Source: DASTGO01 sp035719045
GTDB lineage: Bacteria > Actinomycetota > Actinomycetes > Actinomycetales > Kineosporiaceae
Assembly (NCBI GenBank): GCA_035719045.1
Contig: DASTGO010000247.1
Span: forward strand, 1 to 7,044
Reading direction: 5' to 3'
Length of the DNA stretch: 7,044 nt
Within the stretch, counting starts at the first letter, position 1. The number at the start of each line of letters is the position of its first letter. The translations under genes were made by a program, and so were the position numbers. The notes beneath the pieces were generated by a model, which worked only from the letters and a program-made list of their open reading frames with translations, made no database searches and was not told where the DNA came from. Positions 1 to 5,987 of the stretch are shown in pieces.

Positions 1-8
1 TCAGCCTG

Positions 9-44
9 CCCCGCGGTCCGCGCCGGGCCGCCCCCGCGGTCCGC
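9..44. repeat. 13-bp direct repeat, two copies 23 bp apart
   Basis: The sequence CCCCGCGGTCCGC occurs at 9-21 and again at 32-44. Each copy contains the 6-bp palindrome CCGCGG. It may be a pair of binding sites or simply GC-rich low-complexity DNA at the end of an upstream gene; the sequence does not decide between these. Confidence 0.4.
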
Positions 45-63
45 ACGCGCCCTCGCGGGTGAG

Positions 64-88
64 ACCCGTTGCGGATCAATGGCTTCCG
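64..88 (+). promoter_or_regulatory. Bipartite upstream motif, copy 1 (ACCCGTTG-N9-GGCTTCCG)
   Basis: The two 8-base halves lie at 64-71 and 81-88, 9 bases apart. The same two halves with the same spacing occur at 2329-2353, ahead of the DUF2795-type gene. This copy begins 108 bases upstream of the first operon start. It could be a promoter for an alternative sigma factor or an operator; I cannot match it firmly to a known consensus. Confidence 0.3.
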
Positions 89-158
89 ATCACGCGCCCG
101 GCTCCTGGCATGGCCCCTGCGCCACTGGGTATGCCTGCCGGAACACGCTGGTGGCGAG

Positions 159-166
159 AAGGAGGT
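159..166 (+). promoter_or_regulatory. Strong Shine-Dalgarno site that sets the start of the first gene
   Basis: AAGGAGGT at 159-166 is an extended anti-16S match, followed by 5 bases and then ATG at 172. It decides in favour of the start at 172 over an in-frame ATG at 79, which has no comparable site. Confidence 0.85.
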
Positions 167-171
167 GCGGG

Positions 172-630
172 ATGTCCCCGATGCAGACCCGGCCACCCGG
201 CACCGATCGGGATGAGCAGACCCCCGAGCAGGACCCGCGGTCCACCGCCGAACTGGTCGGCGACCTGGCCGAGCTGGTTTCCCGCCTGATGCGGGAGGAA
301 CTGGCCCTGGCGATGGCCGAGCTGAAGCAGAAGGGCCGCAGCGCCGGGCGTGGCGCAGGCCTGCTCAGCGGTGGCGGCGTGTCGGCGTTCTACGGTGGCG
401 GCGCACTGATCGCGGCGGCCGTGCTCGCACTGTCGCAGGTCTGGCGGCCGTGGCTGGCCGCACTCGTCGTCGGGGTGGTGCTCCTGGTGATCGCCGGTGC
501 GCTGGCCCTGATCGCCCGCAGGCATGTCCGCGCCGCCGTTCCGCCGACCCCACAACGAGCGGTGTCCGGCCTGTTCGAGGACGTGTCGACCGTCAAGGAA
601 GCCCTGCGCCCGGAAGGGGCCACCCGATGA
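172..630 (+). CDS. Phage holin family (actinobacterial holin-like) membrane protein
   Basis: Predicted 152-residue integral membrane protein. Residues 1-25 are polar and disordered. Residues 26-55 form a likely amphipathic helix (AELVGDLAELVSRLMREELALAMAEL in outline). Two hydrophobic segments follow, at about 62-90 (glycine-rich) and 93-115, separated by a short turn containing WRPW. The tail ends VKEALRPEGATR. This layout matches the small actinobacterial proteins labelled 'phage holin family' or putative actinobacterial holin-X. In host genomes these usually sit beside DUF3618 and YihY genes, as here, so the name reflects fold similarity and not lysis; the real function is unknown. The start is chosen from the Shine-Dalgarno site at 159-166. 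The last codons overlap the next gene by 4 bases (ATGA), which implies translational coupling. Confidence 0.8.
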   Translation: MSPMQTRPPGTDRDEQTPEQDPRSTAELVGDLAELVSRLMREELALAMAELKQKGRSAGRGAGLLSGGGVSAFYGGGALIAAAVLALSQVWRPWLAALVVGVVLLVIAGALALIARRHVRAAVPPTPQRAVSGLFEDVSTVKEALRPEGATR

Positions 631-1211
631 GCCAACCAGCCCCCGAACCGCTCGGCGGACCGCCCCGCGAGGCGGGCGGCGCACCCGCAGACCCCGGCGC
701 TCCGGTGAGCGTGGACGACCTCCAGCGGCAGATCCGCACCACCCGGGCCCAGCTCAGCGAGACGGTGGCCGCGCTGAGCGCCAAGACCCATGTCGCCACC
801 CGCGCACAGAACAAGGCCGGCGAACTGGTCGGGCGGGTCCGCGACAGCGAGATGGTCGGCCGGGCCCGCCGCGGCGAGTTCGGCGAGCTGGTCCGCCATG
901 CCCCCGTGGTGGAGCGGGCTCGCGAGGTGGACGTCCGCCAGCTCGCCCGCCGGGGCGTCGAGGGCGCCCGGCGCAGGCCGCTTCCTCTCGCGGCCGGGCT
1001 GTCGGCGATGCTGGCCGCACTCGTGCTGGCGATCCGCAGGCGGCGGACGGCGGGGAGGCTCGCCGACCGGAGGAGCGCGGAGCGCAAGAGCGAGCGCCGG
1101 AAGAACACTGCTCGGTGGATGGCCGGTCGGCGGACGATCGGTCGGCGGATGGCCGCCTGGCAGGTCGCCGGCCTGTGTGGCCGGTCCTGGCGAAGGCACG
1201 GACGGCGATGA
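627..1211 (+). CDS. DUF3618-type membrane protein
   Basis: Predicted 194-residue protein. A proline/alanine-rich leader (1-28) precedes the DUF3618 signature at about 29-55 (DDLQRQIRTTRAQLSETVAAL, then SAKTHVATRA). A charged, probably helical middle follows, then one hydrophobic segment at about 117-136 (PLPLAAGLSAMLAALVLAI). The arginine-rich tail (137-194) is presumably cytoplasmic. DUF3618 proteins are actinobacterial, of unknown biochemical role, and are commonly found with holin-like and YihY-family genes. The start is supported by GGAAGGGG at 612-619, 7 bases upstream, and by the 4-base ATGA overlap with the preceding stop. It overlaps the next gene the same way. The tail is longer and more basic than I would expect for the family and contains a short 15-bp-period repeat at 1124-1149, so its exact C-terminus is the least certain part. 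Confidence 0.75.
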   Translation: MSQPAPEPLGGPPREAGGAPADPGAPVSVDDLQRQIRTTRAQLSETVAALSAKTHVATRAQNKAGELVGRVRDSEMVGRARRGEFGELVRHAPVVERAREVDVRQLARRGVEGARRRPLPLAAGLSAMLAALVLAIRRRRTAGRLADRRSAERKSERRKNTARWMAGRRTIGRRMAAWQVAGLCGRSWRRHGRR

Positions 1212-2296
1212 GCGAGCGGCCGGCCTGGACGGACCAGCCCGAGCCCCGGGGCAACCCGCCGGACAGCGACCGGAACAGGCAGGACAGCGACCGGAACAGG
1301 CAGGACAGCGACCGGGACAGGCAGGACAGCGGCCGGGACAGGAAGGACGCCGAGCCGGACGCCCCGACCAAGCTCCCCCGGCGCTCGTGGCGGGCGGTGC
1401 TGCGCCGGACCGTCCGGGAGTTCCGGGACGACGACCTGATCGACTGGGCGGCCGCCCTGACCTACTACAGCGTGCTGTCGGTGTTCCCCGGGCTGCTGGT
1501 CCTGGTCTCGCTGATCGGCCTGGTCGGGCAGGACCTGACCGTCCGGCTGATCAGCAACCTCGGCGGGGCGGCCCCGGGCTCCGTCCGGGACATCCTCACC
1601 CAGGCGGTGACCAATCTGCAGCACAGCCAGCGTGCTGCCGGAGTTCTGGCAGTGCTCGGCCTGCTCACCGCCCTGTGGTCGGCGTCGGGGTACATCGCCG
1701 CGTTCATGCGCGCCTCCAACGCCATCTACGACGTGCCCGAGGGCAGGCCGCTGTGGAAGAAGCTGCCGATCCGCGTCGGGGTCACCCTGCTCATGATGGT
1801 GCTGCTGGCCGTGAGCTCGATCGGCGTCGTGCTCACCGGGACGCTCGCTGCACGGGTCGGTTCGATGATCGGCATCGGCAGTACGGCGGTCACGGTGTGG
1901 AACATCGCGAAGTGGCCGGTGCTGCTGCTGATCGTCTCGGGGATGTTCGCGCTGCTGTACTGGGCGTCCCCGAACGTCCGGCAGGGGTTCCGCTGGGTGA
2001 CTCCCGGCGGGCTGCTGGCGATCGGGCTGTGGCTGGTGGCCTCCGGGGCGTTCGCGTTCTACGTGGCCCATTTCGGCTCGTACAACAAGGTCTACGGGTC
2101 GCTGGCCACCGTGATCATCTTCCTGGTGTGGCTGTGGATCTCGAACGTCGCCATCCTGCTCGGTGCCGAGCTCAACGCGGAACTCGAACGCAGCCGGGCG
2201 ATCCTGGCCGGTCATCCCGCCGAGCAGGAACCCTACGTCGGACTGCGGGACCCCCCGAAGCCCGCCCACGACGACCCGGACACCCAGACCAACTGA
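1208..2296 (+). CDS. YihY/virulence factor BrkB family inner membrane protein
   Basis: Predicted 362-residue polytopic membrane protein. Residues 1-60 are a hydrophilic leader with a seven-residue repeat (DSDRNRQ-like, 19-47). The conserved core begins near 70. Hydrophobic helices lie at about 83-105, 142-163, 188-212, 232-252, 263-287 and 296-320, the six expected. Family hallmarks include AAALTYYSVLSVFPGLLVL (81-99), GYIAAFMRASNAIYDVPEGRPLWKK (161-185 in outline) and the closing helix VIIFLVWLWISNVAILLGAELNAEL (302-326 in outline). The family was once mislabelled as ribonuclease BN; members are envelope proteins proposed to act in transport or envelope integrity, and the substrate here is unknown. 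The ATG at 1208 overlaps the preceding stop by 4 bases and its own Shine-Dalgarno site is weak, so translation is probably coupled. The frame is open far upstream (from 524), but that part overlaps the DUF3618 gene and is a shadow. Confidence 0.92.
   Translation: MSERPAWTDQPEPRGNPPDSDRNRQDSDRNRQDSDRDRQDSGRDRKDAEPDAPTKLPRRSWRAVLRRTVREFRDDDLIDWAAALTYYSVLSVFPGLLVLVSLIGLVGQDLTVRLISNLGGAAPGSVRDILTQAVTNLQHSQRAAGVLAVLGLLTALWSASGYIAAFMRASNAIYDVPEGRPLWKKLPIRVGVTLLMMVLLAVSSIGVVLTGTLAARVGSMIGIGSTAVTVWNIAKWPVLLLIVSGMFALLYWASPNVRQGFRWVTPGGLLAIGLWLVASGAFAFYVAHFGSYNKVYGSLATVIIFLVWLWISNVAILLGAELNAELERSRAILAGHPAEQEPYVGLRDPPKPAHDDPDTQTN
1261..1344 (+). repeat. Four tandem 21-bp units inside the BrkB-family gene
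   Basis: Units lie at 1261-1281, 1282-1302, 1303-1323 and 1324-1344. The first two are identical, the third differs by one base, and the fourth by several. Each unit encodes seven residues (DSDRNRQ, DSDRNRQ, DSDRDRQ, DSGRDRK, offset by one codon position from the DNA unit). The period is a multiple of three, so copy-number change would keep the frame. The encoded stretch is charged and predicted to be flexible, in the N-terminal leader before the membrane core. Confidence 0.95.
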
Positions 2297-2328
2297 GTCA
2301 CAGACCTACTGAGCCACTGAGCCACGGA

Positions 2329-2353
2329 ACCCGTTGGTACAGACCGGCTTCCG
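2329..2353 (+). promoter_or_regulatory. Bipartite upstream motif, copy 2 (ACCCGTTG-N9-GGCTTCCG)
   Basis: The halves lie at 2329-2336 and 2346-2353, the same sequence and spacing as at 64-88. This copy sits between the BrkB-family stop and the DUF2795-type start, beginning 62 bases upstream of the latter. Here GTTG at 2333-2336 is followed after 16 bases by GGGTC, loosely like the GTTT/GGGTA promoters of actinobacterial SigB/SigF-type stress sigma factors. Copy 1 lacks the GGGT part, so that reading is weak. Confidence 0.3.
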
Positions 2354-2390
2354 GGTCGGCCGCCGCGGGACCACCGGGCAGGAGGAGACC

Positions 2391-2801
2391 ATGAGCCAGC
2401 ACACCGGACCATCCGGCCCGGAGGAGGACGAGCAGCTCAAGCACGAGACGCGCGGGCTGGTCCAGGGCGGGCGCAGCAGCCGGGCGCAGGAGTGGCGCGA
2501 CCCCGAGCCCGCCGGGGAGGACCAGCCGACCGGGGACCGGCACATCACCCCCGACGACCGGCGTTCGGCCCCGCCCGGAATGACCCCGCGGGACATCGAG
2601 GAGCGCTCGGAACTGGCCCGCTTCCTCGGGCGCGCGGCCTTCCCCGGGGACCGCGACCACCTGCTCGACGTAGCCCGCGCCAACGACGCCCCCGACCACG
2701 TGATCTCGCTGCTGGAACAGGTCGAGGGCGGGCAGGAGTACATCAACCTGCAGGCAGTCGCCCGCGCCGCCGGGATCGGCACCGAGACGGGGGAGCACTG
2801 A
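2391..2801 (+). CDS. DUF2795 domain-containing protein
   Basis: Predicted 136-residue soluble, acidic protein without a signal peptide or membrane segment. Residues 1-65 are polar and probably disordered, including KHETRGLVQGGRSSRAQEWRD (17-37 in outline). Residues about 70-127 match the DUF2795 pattern: an ELARFLGRAAFPGDRDHLLDVA helix pair, ANDAPDHVISLLEQV, and a closing EYINLQAV segment. The family is common in actinobacteria; its molecular function is not established to my knowledge. The start at 2391 has AGGAGG at 2380-2385 with 5-base spacing; an upstream in-frame GTG-type start at 2334 lacks such a site. It lies 94 bases after the BrkB-family stop, so it may be co-transcribed or use its own promoter (see the motif at 2329-2353). 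A hairpin at 2837-2871 follows its stop. Confidence 0.8.
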   Translation: MSQHTGPSGPEEDEQLKHETRGLVQGGRSSRAQEWRDPEPAGEDQPTGDRHITPDDRRSAPPGMTPRDIEERSELARFLGRAAFPGDRDHLLDVARANDAPDHVISLLEQVEGGQEYINLQAVARAAGIGTETGEH

Positions 2802-2836
2802 CCTGCCCCCACCTACCTCTGACCGATCGAACGCCG

Positions 2837-2871
2837 AGGGCCGCCGGACCGCAGTGCGGTCCGGCGGCCCT
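2837..2871. terminator. Long perfect hairpin between convergent genes
   Basis: Bases 2837-2871 form a perfect inverted repeat centred on 2854 (arms of up to 17 bp, realistically about 15 bp with a small loop). The left arm is AGGGCCGCCGGACC followed by GCA. It lies 35 bases after the DUF2795 stop and 35 bases from the stop of the convergent secreted-protein gene, so it probably serves both strands. There is no clear T-tract on either side, which is usual in high-GC actinobacteria. Confidence 0.75.
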
Positions 2872-2906
2872 GCCGTTCGTGGTTGCGGCGCTGCCCAGCT
2901 ACGGCG

Positions 2907-5720
2907 TCAGGCGATCCCGATCCCGAATGCCGGCGTGCCGGACTGGGCGTAGACGGCCGTCAGCGGGGGGACGAGGTCGGCAACAGCAGGAGTCTGGTTC
3001 GTCATCGACGCCGGCTGGCTGTTGCCGAGGTTTCCGTTCCCGTTCCACCCCCACCCCCACAGCCGGCCGTCCGAGGCCAGGGCGTACGCCGAGCTGCTGG
3101 AGGCGGCAATGGAGGTGATCCCCGAGACCTTGACCTGGACCGGGACCGCGGAGTTCCCGAGCCAGCTGTTGCCGAGCTGGCCGTTCGTGCCGGCGCCCCA
3201 GGACCAGACGGTCCCGTCCGGCTTCAGGGCGTACGCCGTCAGGTTGCCCGCAGCGAGCGCCGTGACCCCGGTGAGGCCGCTCACCTGGACCGGGACCGCG
3301 GATGTCGCCGGCATGGTGCCGTTTCCGAGCTGGCCGCTCGCGCCCGCTCCCCAGGCCCAGACGGTGCCGTCGGCGGCCAGCGCGTAGGCACCGGACCCGG
3401 AACCACGCACCGCCGTAGCCTTGGGCAGGCCGGTCACCTGAACGGGCGTCGGCTGGCTGACCGTCGTGGTCCCGTCACCCAGCCTGCCACTTGTCCCCGA
3501 GCCCCAGGCCCACACCGTCCCGTCTGACTTCACGGCGTAGGCCGTCGACGGGCCGCCCGCCACCGCGGTGATGCCACTCAGCCCGGGGATCTGCACCGGG
3601 GTGTTGCTGTTCGCTCCGGTGGTCTGGCCGAGCAGCGGACCACCGGCACCCCAGCCCCACACCGTCCCGTCAGGCTTCACCGCGAAGCCGTCAGCGCTGG
3701 TGGCACCGACGGCCACGATCCCGCTGAGGCCGCTGACCTGAACGGGAATCGACGAGCCGAACACGGGGGACGTGCCGTTGCCCAACTGGCCGGAAGCTCC
3801 CCCGCCCCAGGCCCAGACGGTCCCGTCGGACTTCAGCGCGTAGCCGCCCTGCGCAGCCGGCGCCACCGAGACGATGCCCGTCAGACCGTCCACCTGGACC
3901 GGCGACTGCTGCCCGGGGGTCGGGCTGCCCAGAGACACGCTCATCGAGCTGCCCCAGCCGAAGACGCCGTGAGCCAGGTGCGGGAACACCCACAGCGGCC
4001 CGGTCCAGGATCCGACGCCCCCGTTGCCGTCCTTGACCTGCAGGGTGATGGTCCCGCCGCCGGGAGCCGTCGGTGTTCCGGAGATCACCCCGGTGGCCGG
4101 GTCGAGGCTGAGCCCGGACGCGAGGGTCCCGGCGGTCAGGGACCAGGTGTATGGGGCCGTGCCACCCGTGACGGTTCCCGCGCCGGATGAGTAGGGCACT
4201 CCCACCTCACCGGTCGCCTTGACGGAGGTGAGCACCAGCGCGATCGTCACGGTCACGCTGACGTCGACGGTCTGCCCGACGGTGTCGGTCGCCTCGGCGG
4301 TGAAGGTGTAGGTACCGCCCTGGGTCGGGGTGCCGGTGAGCAGCCCGGTCGTGGCGTTCAACGCCAGTCCAGGGGGCAGCGAACCGGTGCCGGGCAGGAC
4401 CGACCAAGTCAAGGCACCGACCCCACCCTTGGCGCTCAGCTGGAGGCTGAACGGCGTCCCTGCTGTGCCCGTCGCAGAGGCGGTATCGGAGGTGGACGGC
4501 GCCGACGAGTAGCCGAGCAGGTCGACCACGACGTGGGTGTTGCCGGCCGAGTTGTAGATCAGGGTCATGGCCGACCGGGTGTCCGCGACCACGAGGTTCG
4601 GTACGACCCGCCCCGCGTCAGCGTTGATGTTGGAGACCAGCGGGGGACGCCCATTCGAGGCGGTCGCGGGATAGACCGTCAGGTAGGTCGGGGCCGTGGG
4701 CCATACCGCGGTGACGGACAGGTAGACCGCCGTCGCGTTCGCGGGGATGCCGTAGGACCGGGGCAGGGCGGTCTCGCAGGCCGAGCACAGCGGGCTCTGG
4801 ACCGTGCGGGTGTCCAGCAGCCGGGTGGGGGTCAGTGGAACGAAGTCCCCGCCGGTGGTGAACCAGCCCTGCACATCCGCCACCACCTGGGTGGACCCCG
4901 CCGAGTTGTAGACCGACACCTTCCCGTTCGCGCCGACGGTGGCCACCGCCAGCACTGCCGCGGTCTGCCCCGCCTCAAGGTTGAGGTTCGACGCCGTCGG
5001 CACCGCCCCACCCGACGGATACACCGTCAGATACGTGTCCGCACTCGGCTGCGTCCCGGTCAGGTTCAACGCCACCGCAGCCACCCCGGACGCGGGAACC
5101 CCCGCCGTCCCGGCCACCTGCACGTCGATCGAACCGGCCGGCCCCACCGCCGCCTTCGCCGCGCCCTGCCCGATCCGGGTGTCCAGCACCCGCTGCGGAG
5201 ACTGCCCCGTGTACGAGCCCCCCGACCCGTACCAACCCATCACATCCACCAACAGATCAGTGGCCCCCTGCGCGTTGAACAGCGTGACCTTCCCGCCCGC
5301 CCCCGGCGCCGCGATCACCATGTTCGCCCGCACCGCCCCCGGCCCGACGTTGATGTTCGACGCCGTCGGCCGCGCCGCCCCCGCCGGGAACACCGTCACG
5401 TACGTCGCCGCCGTCGGCCATACCACCGTCACGTTCAACGCCACCGCCGCCACCCCTGACGACGGCACCCCCCCAACCCCCAACACCTGCACATCCACCG
5501 TGCCACCCACACCCACCCGCGCCGCAGGCGCACCCGTCCCGTCCCGGGTGTCCAACAACCGCGTCGGGCTCACACTCGTAAACCCCATTCGCGTCGCCGC
5601 CGACGCCGACCCCACCACCGGCGAAGCCACCGTCAACCCCGCGGCGACCACCCCGGCCACCACCACACCGGCCACCCGCCGCGCCCGCGACTGCACCCAG
5701 CCCGCACCCCGAACCGACAC
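2907..5720 (-). CDS. Secreted mosaic protein: SPTRLLDTR modules, Ig-like domains, RCC1 propeller
   Basis: Predicted 937 residues if it starts at the GTG at 5720. Residues 1-41 are a Sec signal peptide: arginine-rich n-region (RGAGWVQSRARR), hydrophobic core (VAGVVVAGVVAAGLTV) and an ASA cleavage site. Three beta modules of about 120 residues follow, opening with SPTRLLDTR (51-59), SPQRVLDTR (174-182) and TPTRLLDTR (297-305). Module 3 has a CSAC pair (312-315). Two putative Ig-like (He_PIG) domains lie at about 413-493 and 498-565, each with GL.L...TG...GTPT. Residues 582-937 are an RCC1-type propeller with seven WGWG/WAWG blades and recurrent SDGTVWAWG and PVQVSGL. No catalytic motif is visible; an exported binding or scaffold role is inference. 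There is no cell-wall anchor or C-terminal membrane helix. In-frame starts also exist at ATG 5801 (GAGG 6 bases upstream) and GTG 5870. I prefer 5720 because the preceding codons are atypical (TCT, CTA, TTG, TCA) and the signal peptide is then of normal length. Confidence 0.85.
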   Translation of the reverse strand: MSVRGAGWVQSRARRVAGVVVAGVVAAGLTVASPVVGSASAATRMGFTSVSPTRLLDTRDGTGAPAARVGVGGTVDVQVLGVGGVPSSGVAAVALNVTVVWPTAATYVTVFPAGAARPTASNINVGPGAVRANMVIAAPGAGGKVTLFNAQGATDLLVDVMGWYGSGGSYTGQSPQRVLDTRIGQGAAKAAVGPAGSIDVQVAGTAGVPASGVAAVALNLTGTQPSADTYLTVYPSGGAVPTASNLNLEAGQTAAVLAVATVGANGKVSVYNSAGSTQVVADVQGWFTTGGDFVPLTPTRLLDTRTVQSPLCSACETALPRSYGIPANATAVYLSVTAVWPTAPTYLTVYPATASNGRPPLVSNINADAGRVVPNLVVADTRSAMTLIYNSAGNTHVVVDLLGYSSAPSTSDTASATGTAGTPFSLQLSAKGGVGALTWSVLPGTGSLPPGLALNATTGLLTGTPTQGGTYTFTAEATDTVGQTVDVSVTVTIALVLTSVKATGEVGVPYSSGAGTVTGGTAPYTWSLTAGTLASGLSLDPATGVISGTPTAPGGGTITLQVKDGNGGVGSWTGPLWVFPHLAHGVFGWGSSMSVSLGSPTPGQQSPVQVDGLTGIVSVAPAAQGGYALKSDGTVWAWGGGASGQLGNGTSPVFGSSIPVQVSGLSGIVAVGATSADGFAVKPDGTVWGWGAGGPLLGQTTGANSNTPVQIPGLSGITAVAGGPSTAYAVKSDGTVWAWGSGTSGRLGDGTTTVSQPTPVQVTGLPKATAVRGSGSGAYALAADGTVWAWGAGASGQLGNGTMPATSAVPVQVSGLTGVTALAAGNLTAYALKPDGTVWSWGAGTNGQLGNSWLGNSAVPVQVKVSGITSIAASSSSAYALASDGRLWGWGWNGNGNLGNSQPASMTNQTPAVADLVPPLTAVYAQSGTPAFGIGIA

Positions 5721-5903
5721 CCCGGACCCCGTCCCATCAGGCCCCGCCCGGCCCCCTGACAGGAGCCACCACAGACGCAAGCAGCAGGACTCTAGAGACA
5801 TCAACAACCTCACGTCCACGAAATCCCTTGCGCCACAGACAAAACACCACGAGACATGAACCACGACCACCGAAACTCACATCAGCCACGCGGACACAAC
5901 AAA
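5721..5903 (-). promoter_or_regulatory. Upstream region of the secreted mosaic gene, with candidate promoter
   Basis: This segment is visibly richer in A and T than its surroundings, especially from 5780 to 5903, as expected for a promoter and leader. On the minus strand a candidate promoter is TGGACG (plus positions 5813-5818), an 18-base spacer, and TAGAGT (5789-5794), which would put the transcript start near 5782 and leave a leader of about 60 bases before the GTG at 5720. If the true start is ATG 5801, this promoter cannot be right. No riboswitch-like fold was recognised. Confidence 0.3.
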
Positions 5904-5946
5904 GGGGCCGAGCCGCCCGCCCTGGGTGGGCGGGCGGCTCGGCCCC
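5904..5946 (-). terminator. Intrinsic terminator of the right-edge propeller gene
   Basis: A 19-bp perfect GC-rich stem (5904-5922 with 5928-5946) encloses a 5-base loop (5923-5927). Read on the minus strand, the stem is followed directly by TTTGTTGTG, a T-rich tail. It lies 41 bases after the stop of the gene at 5988-7044 and before the start region of the secreted mosaic gene, so it separates the two as transcription units. Confidence 0.88.
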
Positions 5947-5987
5947 GTGGTTCGTCCGGCCCGATCAGTACGGGCCGGCCCGGTGGG

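Larger units (their letters stand above)
1..171. other. Left-edge region upstream of the membrane-protein operon
   Basis: No complete gene is supported here. In the third plus-strand frame a short proline/arginine-rich stretch runs in from the left edge and stops at the TGA at 60-62; it could be the tail of an upstream gene, but it is too short to tell. The frame of the first operon gene also stays open to the left edge, which is expected by chance at this GC content. The segment holds a 13-bp direct repeat (9-44), one copy of a bipartite motif (64-88) that recurs at 2329-2353, and a strong ribosome binding site at 159-166. Confidence 0.4.

Noticed and set aside
127..132. GGGTAT as the -10 element of a SigB/SigF-type promoter for the operon
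   Set aside because: No GTTT-like -35 element is found 14-16 bases upstream of it.
172..630. Prophage remnant or lysis cassette, suggested by the holin-family label
   Set aside because: No endolysin, structural gene, integrase or attachment site is nearby, and the gene sits in an actinobacterial membrane operon context where the holin label is only a family name.
1261..1344. CRISPR array, suggested by regular short repeats
   Set aside because: The 21-bp units are directly tandem with no spacers and lie in frame inside a coding gene.
593..2269. A 558-codon open frame on the minus strand across the operon
   Set aside because: It lies antisense to three well-recognised genes, its translation is low-complexity and rich in proline, arginine and histidine with no family motif, and long open antisense frames are common at this GC content.
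790..2394. A 534-codon plus-strand open frame in a third frame across the DUF3618 and BrkB-family genes
   Set aside because: The translation is arginine/proline/glycine-rich and shows no domain, while the overlapping frames encode recognisable proteins.
4533..5859. Long plus-strand open frames opposite the secreted mosaic gene
   Set aside because: They are shadows of the C-rich complement of the minus-strand gene; the translations are simple Arg/Pro/Thr-rich sequence, while the minus strand encodes signal peptide and repeat modules.
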